Of a DNA stretch of 64,000 nucleotides, positions 23,021-47,000 are shown in pieces. Every line of letters starts with the position of its first letter. The first letter of the stretch is position 1. The translations under genes were made by a program, and so were the position numbers. Under the pieces are notes generated by a model, which ran no database searches, had not been told where the DNA came from, and saw nothing but the letters and a program-made list of their open reading frames with translations. Source of the DNA: Nectonema munidae. Lineage: Eukaryota > Nematomorpha > Nectonematoida > Nectonematidae. The stretch lies in NCBI GenBank assembly GCA_030549495.1, contig JAUIRK010000673.1, positions 1,876,921 to 1,940,920 of the forward strand, given 5' to 3'.

Positions 23021-23652
23021 CTGAGTTGAAGTGTCTGCAATGAAATAAACAAAAATAAAAAAATATAATCATTCAAATAAGCAAAAAATAAAAAAAATGA
23101 AATTATTGAAGAGGTTTTCATACTCTTTCGAAATTGATGAAAATTCTGACCAAGAAGGCCAATTTTCAAATCGTTAATTTTTTCAAAAAGCAATGCGCGC
23201 AGACTTTTTTTGCAATATGCAACAAAAACTATATTTTTTAAATTCAAATGAAAAGTTTCATCGAATAAAACAACAGGCATTTTGATCTGATAAAAAAATT
23301 CAAAAAGTTATATCCCCAGTGTACAGTTAGTGATGATGATCGAATGCAAGATAACTTACAATTACTTGTTAAAATAAATATTTCCATTGCTTTTTTTAAA
23401 TCATAATTTTTCATCTTGAATTTTCTTAAATTTTTTTATCTTTCAACACAAATCAAAAATATTGAAGTAAAATGATGTAATTATGACACTAACAAAGCTT
23501 TGGTCTTTCTTTTCCCTACATTTTTACTTCTTAACTGTAACACCCATTCAGCTAAAAACCTACATAACTAAAGTAAAACTAGAATATGAAAAAACATTTA
23601 GATACTAGAACAATAAATGGGTAGCTTTGCTGATATTTTTTCTGTCACTTAA

Positions 23653-36508
<12,856 letters not shown>

Positions 36509-36626
36509 ATTCCCAACTGATAGCCTTCTTTTATTCTAAATTATATAACTTTCGAATACTATTAAATGTATTCGTGCGTAACCATGTATATTTGATTTTC
36601 TACCTTTTTTATGTAAATATATTTTA

Positions 36627-36632
36627 AATAAA
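36627..36632 (+). terminator. U2AF2 polyadenylation signal (AATAAA)
   Basis: AATAAA lies 119 bases after the U2AF2 stop codon and is followed by T-rich sequence, as expected for cleavage and polyadenylation. Chance occurrence is possible in AT-rich DNA. Confidence 0.5.
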
Positions 36633-36815
36633 ATCAATTTTTTCCTTTTTTGATTCCTTATTTAGTCCAGTCTTTCTCACCCTTCTTTTAGCAATGGCCC
36701 CCTTTAATAAATACCAAATTTCCATGTCCCTTCCTACATGTGGATTTAGGTTTTTCTTTTTCAAACAAAATATATTGAATACGTACTTTGTAAAAAAGTT
36801 CTCTGTTAGATTGTT

Positions 36816-37148
36816 TTAATGAGAAGCTTGTGATTCGTGTAGTTTTACTAGTTTATCAATATTCAGGTTTAAAGATATTAGTGAGAGGCATAAATATCTT
36901 TTTTCTATTGCGAGGCGATTTCGAGTTTTTGACAGCCGTTGGATCAGCCTGCTAAATCCTGACTCAAATAAATAAGATGTAGGAAAAGCAAGTAAAAATA
37001 TTTTCATGTTTTTCCATATTTTGAAAAATGTTTGAATGCTGCTGTGTTGTTTTTGAAGTTCGATGAAACTTTTTTGAATTTCTATATTAACTTCAGATGG
37101 ATCAACAATGAAAGGATCCACAAACCATTGAAGCACATTCATTTTCAA
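36816..37148 (-). pseudogene. hAT transposase C-terminus (SCAND3/ZBED5-like)
   Basis: The minus strand reads VLQWFVDPF, then FPTSYLFESGFSRLIQRLSK, TRNRLAIEKRYLCLSLISLN and LNIDKLVKLHESQASH. This corresponds to the C-terminal dimerisation end of SCAND3/ZBED5-type hAT proteins ('FPSSYLVE.GFS.......KKRNRL......LRL.L....P.I..L...HQ...SH'). It starts abruptly; the N-terminal zinc fingers and catalytic core are absent nearby, so it is a truncated relic. It lies just past the U2AF2 3' end, on the opposite strand. Confidence 0.8.
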
Positions 37149-37513
37149 AATTTAAAAAAATAGTATTTTCATATCATTACGTAATTGCTTCAAATGTTCA
37201 GCATAAACTGTCACATTGTCGAGTAACTCAGATCATATGCTTGCTGAAGGAGGAAGCTTCGTTCTTGAATATTGCTTATGTTAATACATCATGTAATCCG
37301 TAAAATTGAATTTTTTTATCTCCAGTTATTTTAACAAGAAGTTTTCTTATAATTTATTCAAAATTTTTATACTGCCAAAATAAACTTAAAAGATCGTTTG
37401 TGAAGTGTCTAAATAAAGAGTCGCATCTCTTAATTTCACACTTAATTTTATTTTAACAAAAAAGATTTAATTATTGCTGTAGCTTACTCTGACAGTTCTG
37501 ATACTAAAATTTA

Positions 37514-37871
37514 TTGGAATGGGCAAACTTTTCTTAAAGGGCCGCATTTAAAAATTTCAGCTTTAAGGTAGCCACATTGTATAGTAAAATGGGCAATAGT
37601 TAAAATAGCAACGACAATAGTTTTAAAGAACCGAACAATTTGTTTTTCCCTAAAATTAAAGTTAAATTTCATTGAACATTTATTGATTCAGTCTTATTGG
37701 CCAATAATAACACAATTTTTTATCATAAAAATATTTCTAATCATAAAACTTATTTTAAAAATAATTACCAGATCAATATTTATTACACACTTGAAATAAT
37801 AAATATACATCAAAAGTAAATACATTTGAAGGGCCGGGTGCGTCCAGCGTTATGTAGTTTGCCCACCTCTG
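37514..37871. mobile_element. Small hAT element
   Basis: The right end is ATGTAGTTTGCCCACCTCTG; the left end is an eroded version with GGGCAAACTTTT. Subterminal AAGGGCCGCA / GAAGGGCCGG segments are typical. No clear 8-bp duplication survives. It is non-coding. Confidence 0.6.
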
Positions 37872-38394
37872 ACTTAGGTTCTAGGAAAAGTATCATAATA
37901 TTTAGAGCTAACTAAAAATAATCAAGTGAATTGTAGTATATAAAATTAATACTTACACTCTAACAAAAAAATGAAAAGTGGAGGAAAATAAGAATGACAG
38001 AGGGAGGAAATAAGAACTATTATCAATGATGATGAAACTAAGATTGGATAGCTGATACACAGCTTCCTGTTTTCTATCATTATTGTGGGTATCTAGTCAA
38101 AATCGCCAAAAACAAAGGTAGCAAGTATAGTTTTGCAGGAATTTTGAATAGAAAGCATTTATGTATTTCAAATCTTCAAAATTTTGATACTGATACACTC
38201 TGTGACAAATTTGAGATTCAAAAAAAGTACAAGCTAAATAAAACCTTTTTTATAGATAAAAAACAACACTGAATGTAAATTTGACTTTCATTTTTCTATA
38301 TTAGGAACCGTTTTTTTGTACTGAGATTTTTTTCTTGGTATATACTAGTAAACGTTATATATTGAAAATAGATTTATTTTTTAAAATAAATAAA

Positions 38395-39700
38395 TTAAAT
38401 AATTTTAGTTCTTTTTGCTCTTTTGTAATGAGTATTATCTTCTTCTATCAGACTCCAACAGTACTCTGCTAACATCCCAGGGCTCCACTTTCCTTTAAAT
38501 CGTATTTCCATCACCGTAATGTCTTGGAGAAATCTTTCACCATGTTCATCATTTAGCTTATCAATGTTTTTTTCAAAAAAAAACCAAGTTGGAGTGAAGC
38601 ATATGAACTTTAAGAGACATATTACAACCAATAGCATGATAGTGCTTTAACATGTCATCAACAACTTGAACATAATTTTCTGTTCGATTCTTCCTCAAAA
38701 AAGTATTGCATACTTTCTTGAAAAACTCAAAAGCAAATTTTCCTTTTTCATCAAGATGTTCAAAAAAAATTCATCAACCAAAATTTTTTTTATTGATTTG
38801 AGGACCTACAAAGATTCCTTCTTTGATTTTAACTTGCCTTAGAGATGGTAATTTTTTGACCAGTATTCAATTGCAGAATATTGCTTTTTCATTGCTTTGA
38901 CAACCTGCTTGAACAAACCAAGTTTAATATGCAAGCAAGGAAGAACTATTCCTCCTTTTTGCAAGAGGTATATTTACAATATTATTTTTTCCTATTTCTA
39001 CTTCATGTCAGTATGGCCAATCATTACGTACAAATTTTTTATATCCAAGTTGTAGACCGGTCAGCATAGCAATAACTTTGAAGTCAGCATAAATATCCCA
39101 GGTATGAAGCTCATAATTTATTCTTGAAAGAATTTCTTTTATGTTTCCATAGGATTCTCTCTATCTCACAGTAGGCTATTGGAACAAAAGGGTATAAATT
39201 AATATTGTGAAGTAAAACCGCTTTGATGCTTTCTTTGGATGAATCTATGAAAGGCATCCATTTACAACTATCATAAGGAAAATCTAGATGCTTCAAAAGT
39301 TCAGTAACGTTATTACAGAACGACAAGTCATCTTGCATTGTAAAAAGTGTAACTAAGCTCTCAGTGCGTCGTCTGAACATGGTAATTTTCACATCTTTTT
39401 CAAGAAGATTTCGTTCCTGAAGTCTGGATGCCAAAAGCTAGATATAGTTTTTGTATTCTAAATGATCTGCTTCTTCACATTCACTACTAAGGTGTTTATC
39501 TTCACTGCTAGAAATTTGTGTTTCTTGTTTTTGCGGGACTGGCACAGGTAAGTCTTCTGAATGCTTTACAGGACGCATTGCTGATTGACAGCTTTGATTA
39601 ATTATGTGCTTTTTCTTCTTGGCGGTAGTATATCCCGTAAAATCTTGTTGACAGAAATAGCAATCGTTGAAGTGATTTTCTTCATTCAGTATGTGGAAAC
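38395..39700 (-). pseudogene. Repeat-borne protein of unnamed family, copy A, broken
   Basis: Reading the minus strand from about 39700: CYFCQQDFTGYTTAKKKK; ASRLQERNLLEKDVKITMF; WMPFIDSSKESIKAVLLHNI; PFVPIAYCEIE; LLAYKLGL-like and KLGLFKQVVKAMKKQYS; then RNKIDKLNDEHGERFLQDI-like (exact: DKLNDEHGERFLQDITVMEI) and FKGKWSPGMLAEYCWSL to the stop at 38395. I know this motif set (FIDSSK..LKAVLLHNGN; HIKLGLMKNFVK; D.HGERFHQDI..ME.RYQGKW...MLADYCW) from highly repeated unannotated proteins in invertebrate genomes, but I cannot name the superfamily. Several stops and shifts interrupt it, for example around 38770-38850 and 39000-39110. A related copy lies at 41830-42420. Confidence 0.6.
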
Positions 39701-40589
39701 AGATGATTTAAGAATTTAGATGTCTTGAAGGAATGATGATATGCATATCAAAAAATGTACGCATTTACTTTCTTCAATTTCTAAAATTTGTTATAGTTCT
39801 TTATATAAAGTCACACAAATTTTTTCACTTTATTCTGTGGCCCCCGTTGAGAAACACTAATCTAGTGGGCTGTTTCTGAGAGCAGTCTAAAAGACCCTTA
39901 CCGGTCGACATTTGCATGATATACATTTGTGAAATCCATTATTTATTGATATAAATATTAATAAAATTCAAATCTTTGAAAATAATATACTTTTATATGT
40001 TGAAATATCATAAAAGTTGTTAACACATTTCTCTATATTTAATAGTGTATTTATTAAAATTCAAAAAATAAGTAAAAGACTGTTGTTTAATCTTTGTTTG
40101 AAAAAGCTTCATTAGTGAAGCGAAATATATAATATTTTTTGATATATTTATTTCAAATTTTACTTATTTTTTGAATTTAGCCTACTTTTAATTTTAATTA
40201 TAATGTTTTTAATTAAATATTTCATTCGTGATTTAAATTTCTGTGCTCAGTCTTTTATTTATTAAATTCATTGATGTCTTAGAATTTAGAAATGAATACT
40301 CTAATTTTTTTTCAAGAAGTTTAAATTGTCTCAGCATCCTGGACTGGCTGAAGTCACAATGAAAGGACTCTGATTTTCATCAACATACCTATGCCACACT
40401 CAGCATCTTTTTTTCATGAATGGCTTAAGTACGCTAATTCTTCGATCTGATTTGATAACTTAAATAATAATTCTGTTTAATTAATGGTTGAAGAATTATT
40501 GAAATGCAATTCTTCTGAATGTTCAATTCAAACATTTCTATTTAATTTAAGAAGAGTATTTCTATAGGTAAATAAATAGGATTTTCAGC

Positions 40590-41690
40590 TAGTCTACACT
40601 TGTTTACAAGTTGGAGCTTGGCGGCCATGATCCCAATCCTGCACTTCGTTCTGTTCTGAGCATGTCATTCTTCCAATCCAATTTGGGCTAAGCTTTTTTA
40701 ATTTAATCTTTTGGACAAATCATTATTTTTGGACCGCATTTTTCTTTTCTTAAAACATGCCCAAACCATCGAAGTCTATTTCTTTTAATCACTCTAATCA
40801 TAATTTTCTAATAATAATTTTCTTTTTTCTAACATTTTCATTATTTATGTGATCTTTCAGTGAGACTCCTATTATTTTTCTCAGCATACTTATTTCGGTT
40901 GTTGCAAATCTATTGTCATCTTTCTTCCCAAAACTCAGACACTCTGCTCCATATGTGGCTGATATAATTGTTGTATCAATTTTTGCCTTTAAGTTTATTG
41001 GAAATCTTTTTTATCTTTTTTTTCTCTTGATTCAATTCTTTGCCATGATGATCCATGATTTTCAATATTTCTTCATTTTAATCCTACTTTTTCAAAATAT
41101 TTTTGCCATAAAAATATTCTTTTCTGCAGTTTTTCATTCACTCTCAGCCAAAATTACCAGGTCATCTTCAAAAAGTAATTCTCATAGTTCTTTCGCTCTA
41201 AGTTCTTTAGATATGACATCAAAGACAGTAGCAAACAAAAGTGGGTTGAAAGTTGAACCCTAATGCAGATCAGCTTTAACCCCAAATGCTCTGGAGATAC
41301 CATTTTTCTTTCTAACCGCTTATACTTTCTTTATACATTTCGATTACTATTCAGACTATTTTTTCTATAACATTTTTTTTCTCAAGCAAGCGAAACTAGT
41401 TTTCTGGGAACACGATTATAGGCTTTTTCAAGATCTACAAAACCTCAATAGACGGAAATATCTCCTAACTTCTTTTCTATATGTTGTTTAGTAACAAATA
41501 TCGTATCCATTGCATATTTTCCTGGCATAAAACCGAATTGTTTGAGATCTATATTCACTATTCTACGTATTCGTTTCTCTACTATTTTTTCAATAAGTTT
41601 GAATGCGTGCTCTAACAGTTTTATGCCTAGGTAGCTACTGCATTCTAAAATGTCTCCCTTCTTTTTATATATGGGAACAATCAAGCTCCT
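40590..41690 (-). mobile_element. RTE-like LINE reverse transcriptase, broken
   Basis: From 41684 on the minus strand: IVPIYKKKGDILECSSYLGI, KLLEHAFKLIEKIVEKRIRR, DLKQFGFMPGKYAMDTIFVT. These are RT fingers and palm with the Q-FGFMPG motif. After a frame change come KAYNRVPRK, GSTFNPLLFATVFDV and FEDDLVILAE (the position of the catalytic YADD box). Near 40750 is RLRWFGHVLRKEK, the C-terminal motif also seen in the LINE at 22184. Several stops and frameshifts make it inactive. It lacks the endonuclease 5' part. It is sandwiched between the two copies of the unnamed repeat protein, all on the minus strand. Confidence 0.8.
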
Positions 41691-41829
41691 TTTACAGTGA
41701 TTTGGAATTATCTAATTTATCCATACTTCGTTCAGAAACTCTGTAATAAAAATAATCAAAATGTTTCAGAATTCTAATTTTATTCAAAAAACATATTTTT
41801 ATTGGTTTTCTATTTAATTCGGACCTCGG

Positions 41830-42420
41830 ATTATCACGTTTGAGGAACGAGCAATAGTCGGCAAGCATGTTAATGTTCCACACACCTTGATATTTTTCCT
41901 CCATCACTCGGAAATCTTGATGGAAACGCTCTTCTTGCTCTTCGTTGTAATCTCGACAGTTTTGGGGAAAAATCCAGATGATGGTCTAAAAAATAAATTT
42001 TCAACGACATTCTCGCACCGAGGCACTTAAAGTTCTGAGAAAGTTTTTTAACTATGACCTTGTAGTTGTTACATCGATGGTTGCCCAAGAAATTTTCGAC
42101 TAATGACTTGAAAGAAGTCCATGCTTTTTTCTCCTTTATGTTCATACACTTTTCAATTATCTGATTCCTGGACCATCAAAAATGCCTGCTTTTATATTTC
42201 CAATGCTTAACCTATGAAATTTTTTTCTAAGAAAATCAAAAATTGAGCTGTCTTTATCAAGTGATTTAATGAAGTTTTTCATGAAACCAAGTTTAATGTG
42301 TAGAAGAGGAAACAAGATCTTTTGTGCCGGTACAAGAAGATCAGATAAAATGTTATGTGATCCTTTTTTTATTTCGCTTCTTGGAGGCCATGCTTTTTTG
42401 TTTAAATGTAAGACCTCAGT
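41830..42420 (-). pseudogene. Repeat-borne protein of unnamed family, copy B, broken
   Basis: The minus strand shows ILFPLLHIKLGFMKNFIKSL, SIFDFLRKKFHRLS, SVRMSLKIYFLDHHLDFSP, then MEEKYQGVWNINMLADYCSF and LKRDNPRSELNRKPIK. It aligns with the second half of copy A but is clearly a different, diverged copy. It lacks the N-terminal part and has multiple frame changes (for example near 41900 and 42150). The end of the frame runs into the LINE. Confidence 0.6.
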
Positions 42421-42934
42421 TCGACTGTTTGTCTACAATTTTTAATTATTAAAAAATTTAACAAAATTTTGACAAAACAAAGCGTTTATTTGATTTTGCC
42501 CTAGCTTGGCCCTTAAATATAGATATATGATGAACAGAAAAAAATGTTTAATGAAAAACTTTCAAAATAAAAATACTAAGTTTTGAGGTTCATAATGCAA
42601 AAATTTTTTAGGAAATCAAGAAATTTTCCTCACGACTAAAATTATCAATAGGAAATTAGCTAATTACAACATTGGGGGTAATTACCCACAGTTTAAGAAA
42701 CCATGTACCTAGGCAAAACTCCCCTCCATTTTATTCAGCCTTTATTGCTCAATGTTACGTACTTTTACATGCGGTAAATAACTTCAAAAAAAAATTCTCG
42801 GTACTTCCTCTCCTATAGCTTAGAGTCTCTGACTCTAAATCTCTGTTGAAAGTCTAAAATTTAGAACATCCAAATGTCTTATAATTAATGGAATTTTTTC
42901 CATCTATGTATCTTTAAATAATTGTTTCTCATTA

Positions 42935-43390
42935 AGGATTGTATGGTGTCCTGGTCACTATGGGATACTACGTAATGAGTTTGTTGATTCCTTTGCTAAA
43001 AAGCTTTTATCCTTGAATCTTACCAATACAAAATTATTTCTTTTTCCCTAAAATGTGTTATTAAAATTAGATCTGTAATCTTGTTTCAAAGACTTATATA
43101 TTCACCTTATTTCCCTTTTAGTGCCACTTTTCCTAAAGAATTCTTCGACAAATGCAAAGATTTCGGAATTTTATCCGTTTACCCTGAATTGATAATGTGA
43201 TTTACTGGCTCCTGCAACTGTAAAAGTTTTTGAAATTAATAGAAACTCAAATTTATGTCGTTTCAACTGCATAAAAATTGAAGATCCTTTTTATTTCATT
43301 TCTGAAATTCCAAATACTCAATTTTTGACTGAGCAGAAAATTTTTCCTCTTGTTTCCTCTTATTCCACTTTGTTTTTTCTTGATATTTAG
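42935..43390 (+). mobile_element. RNase H-bearing LINE, 3' fragment
   Basis: The plus frame reads RIVWCPGHYGILRNEFVDSF followed by AKKLLSL. This is the last RNase H block ('WVPGH.GI.GNE..D..AK') of I/jockey-type LINEs. Downstream pieces (CRFNCIKIEDPFYFISEIP) may be its C-terminal tail. One stop near 43050 breaks the frame. No other part of the element is legible. Confidence 0.6.
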
Positions 43391-44012
43391 CTGATTTTTT
43401 TTTACAATTTTTTCTTCTACAAGCTTCATGCCAGCTTTCAAGTCAATGCGTCTTACAAGCTGTGTCATTTTCAACCAACCAATCAAAATCCTAATAAATT
43501 GAATAATCAAGGAATATTTTTAAGAGAATATTTGTAACATTAGGATTATAATTAATTAAAATATCATGGTAAAATTTATGTTACTCTCTTTTATGATCCT
43601 ACTTAAATTATAATTACTCGAAATGAGACATAAAATATTAAAATCATTGTGTCTAGTTTTATAATGATGAAAATTCGATTAAGGACAAAAAAATAACTGA
43701 ATAAACTATTAAGTTTTTTTATTTTTGTAAGTGAATATGCACAAATAAAAAAATAGAATTTATTTACATCAAAAACTTCTTGCTCATATTGGAAAATCTT
43801 TAAATTTAGATTATTTTTTGGATTTATGATTTTAGTGAAGATGTAGGAGTGTTATTATAGTTATCCAAAAGAATATTATCATATAAAATCTGATAATGGT
43901 AAAAAAATCAAAAAATTGTTGTAATTATGTTTTATTTAATTTAATATTTATATTATATTTTAATTTTTAAAATGGATTAATTTTTCTTCTGCTACTTCCA
44001 CGTGTATATAAA

Positions 44013-47000
44013 ATGGTAGTTAATAATCAACCAACTCTTAACTATGGTATTGTAAAGTCTGTGAGTTTATTATTACTAAAAGTTTTGGATCAATTACTTT
44101 TATAATTGAATTTAAAATATTTAAAGGTTATATCTGGAGATTCAGTTATACTTCGAAGTAAAGTTAAGAAAATTCCGCCTAATGAGCGTCAGCTATCCTT
44201 ATCAAATATTATTGCTCCAAAGCTTGAAAGAAGAGGTTTATCTCAAGGAAAGGATGAAGTATTTTTAAATCATTTAATTAACATAATTTATCTTTTATAA
44301 ATTTTTTTTAAAGTTAAAATCAGAAGATATATGTTAAACATAAACTCATAAGGCAATTTAATTGTTTACAAACATATAAATTGTGCAATCTTTAGTGCTT
44401 TCTTACTAGATAAATAAAATTTTAAATATTCAATTTTTTTTTGTTTTTAAATGTTATGTTTTCTTTTTTTTAAATCTAAATATTCAAAGATAAATTCATT
44501 TAATTTTTAAAGTCTATTTAAAAAATTCTTCTGGAATATGAAACTAGGATACCTTCTATTAATTTCTTTGGCAATAATACATTGAAGGGACCAATAAACT
44601 GAACCTGATAATAATTCTTTTTGTCATATATAAGAATTTTCATGAAAAAGTTTTGATGGTAAGACTAAACTAAACATCAAACTTTCACTCAATAAAAAGC
44701 TTAGTCATCCCATATATGACTATGGGACACCAGTGTCATTGTTTTTATGTGGAATAAAAATTAAGAAAAAAATGTGTTTTTTAAAAACAAGGGTTCTGTT
44801 TTTCAAACAAAAATATGATTTTTTACATTCGATCAATTTCATGTGTATAGGTATTGTAATGAGAAACGAGGGCATATCCAGTAGCGTAGCCTAGATGTAA
44901 CCTATAGTGCAGTGCTCTCCATTTTTATTCTCTTAACCCTTTGAGGACCAGAATTTTGAAGAATAATCGTCTGTTTTATTTTCAATGGACTTGTATATTG
45001 TAAGCAGACCATTGTTTCTTGGTACACCGGTGTTACACTAAGCCTCAAAGGGTTAAGAATTTAATACTAATACAAATCTATCTTCATTGATGTGCTGAAT
45101 TTTTTTTCGCAAAAATCCCTCAATCTTCTATTTTTTTAATAAAAATTTTGTTGAATTTTAAATTTTTAAGAAACTATAGATTTTTTATTTTTTTTAAAAT
45201 GTGCCCCTTTGTTCCACCCGATTTTTTTTTATTTTTCGTTGCGCCACTTGGCACATCAAGTATAGAGTGGTTTGACAAAATTTTATACGTGCACAATCAG
45301 AATCCTGTGGGGATGCCGAAATAATTGGTGCAGTAACTAATAATTTAAATAGGGAACATACAAATTAATTTTTATAAACTCTAGTTTACCTTATCGTATT
45401 TTTTTAGTATATAAGATTATCCATGATCATTGTAGAGATTACTATAATCATATGGCAGAAATTTAAGTATTTCTAAAAGACATTACTATTACATTGTTTA
45501 TAACCATTCTTCATTATTTTAATCACTTTATTTTGATATTTTAATTTATTAAAACTATTATAATATTTTTACTGCTTTACCATATTTAGAACAGTTTTAT
45601 AAGAACTATCTGAACACTAAGGATAAATGTGGCCATTGAAAAACTTTTCTATCTATTTGACTGGGTTATACCGCTGTTTTTGAGACTTAAGTATTTCACT
45701 GTATTGCTGTCTACTGTCAATATGCATGTAGTATGTATGTATCTCTAAATGTTTTTTGTGTCAGACGTGTATTAATACAAATAAATAGGAAAGTTTCTGC
45801 CAAGAATGTCAAAAAATGTATATATCTACGATTGCGCTAACACTAAACCTCAACCCTAACACTAACTTTAATACTAAGACTAATGCTAATTGTAAACTAA
45901 TCCTAACCCGGACAATGCATTTCCAAAATTTGACACATTAAGGCCCATTTAAAAATTGGGTGAACGAGCACTTGTCAACTATTATAAAAAATGAAGAATA
46001 AATTTTAATTATAAAAATCAGCGGTAGACAGTATGATTGTATGAATCCAACAAAACCTATCTACTAGACTGAAAGAACTGATAATTGTTATTTGAACTGT
46101 AATAGCAAAAATCAGCATCTTCTACATCAAAATTGAAAAACGATTAAAAACGGGAAAATTCTCATCGCGATTCAAAATTCGACACATATAAGGCGTTATC
46201 ACACGCAAAAAAGATAACCTATTGGTCTGGAGGAAAGGTTAAAATCAAATTTTATTACCAACAAAAGAATGAATTTAGATCTAGAAACAGTTGAAGATTT
46301 GGTAATGGTTCGTTAAAATATAAAATTATATTTTTGTTATAACTGTAGCTTTGAAAATTAAATTTCACACAAAGTTCATACATCTCAATAATTTTTAAAA
46401 TAACATGTTTGTGAATTTTACCCCGTTTCTGCTCATTTCCTCGAGGAATAGGTCTCTCCCACCTAATCCCTTTTTTGACTCTATAAATCCCTTCCTGCAG
46501 GTCTCTGGACACAATTTAATATTTAAGGCATGTATAAACATTTCTAATATTATTTCTGATAAAATATCAAAATTTACTACTGATAAAACTATTGAATATG
46601 TAATGGGTCACCGGTATCACACTTGCATCTAAGGTATAAATATACGTTGTTTATAATAGAAAGTTTTATCCAAATTTTTAACTATTTTTTTATTTCAATT
46701 TTCTTCTTTTTATTTTAAGCCTTTTGCATGGGATTCTAGAGAATTTTTGCGAAAAAAGTTAGTTGGAAAAGAAGTTTGCTTTATAGTTGATTACAAAGTT
46801 GCTAACAGTTCTAAAGAGTATGGAAATATTCATCTCGGAAAAAGTAAGTATTTTTTGTCCGTGCAATATAACGAACATGAAAGGAATTACATTTATAAAA
46901 CTTTTTTCAAATTTCATTTTAATTAAATTTTATGACGATTGGGAATCAAATCCAGCAACATTGAATTGAGTGAGACCCTACGCTTCCACCACTAGGGTCT

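Noticed and set aside
46255-46632. Overlapping open frames on both strands in SND1 intron 2
   Set aside because: No domain was recognised and both strands are open by chance; there is no splice support.
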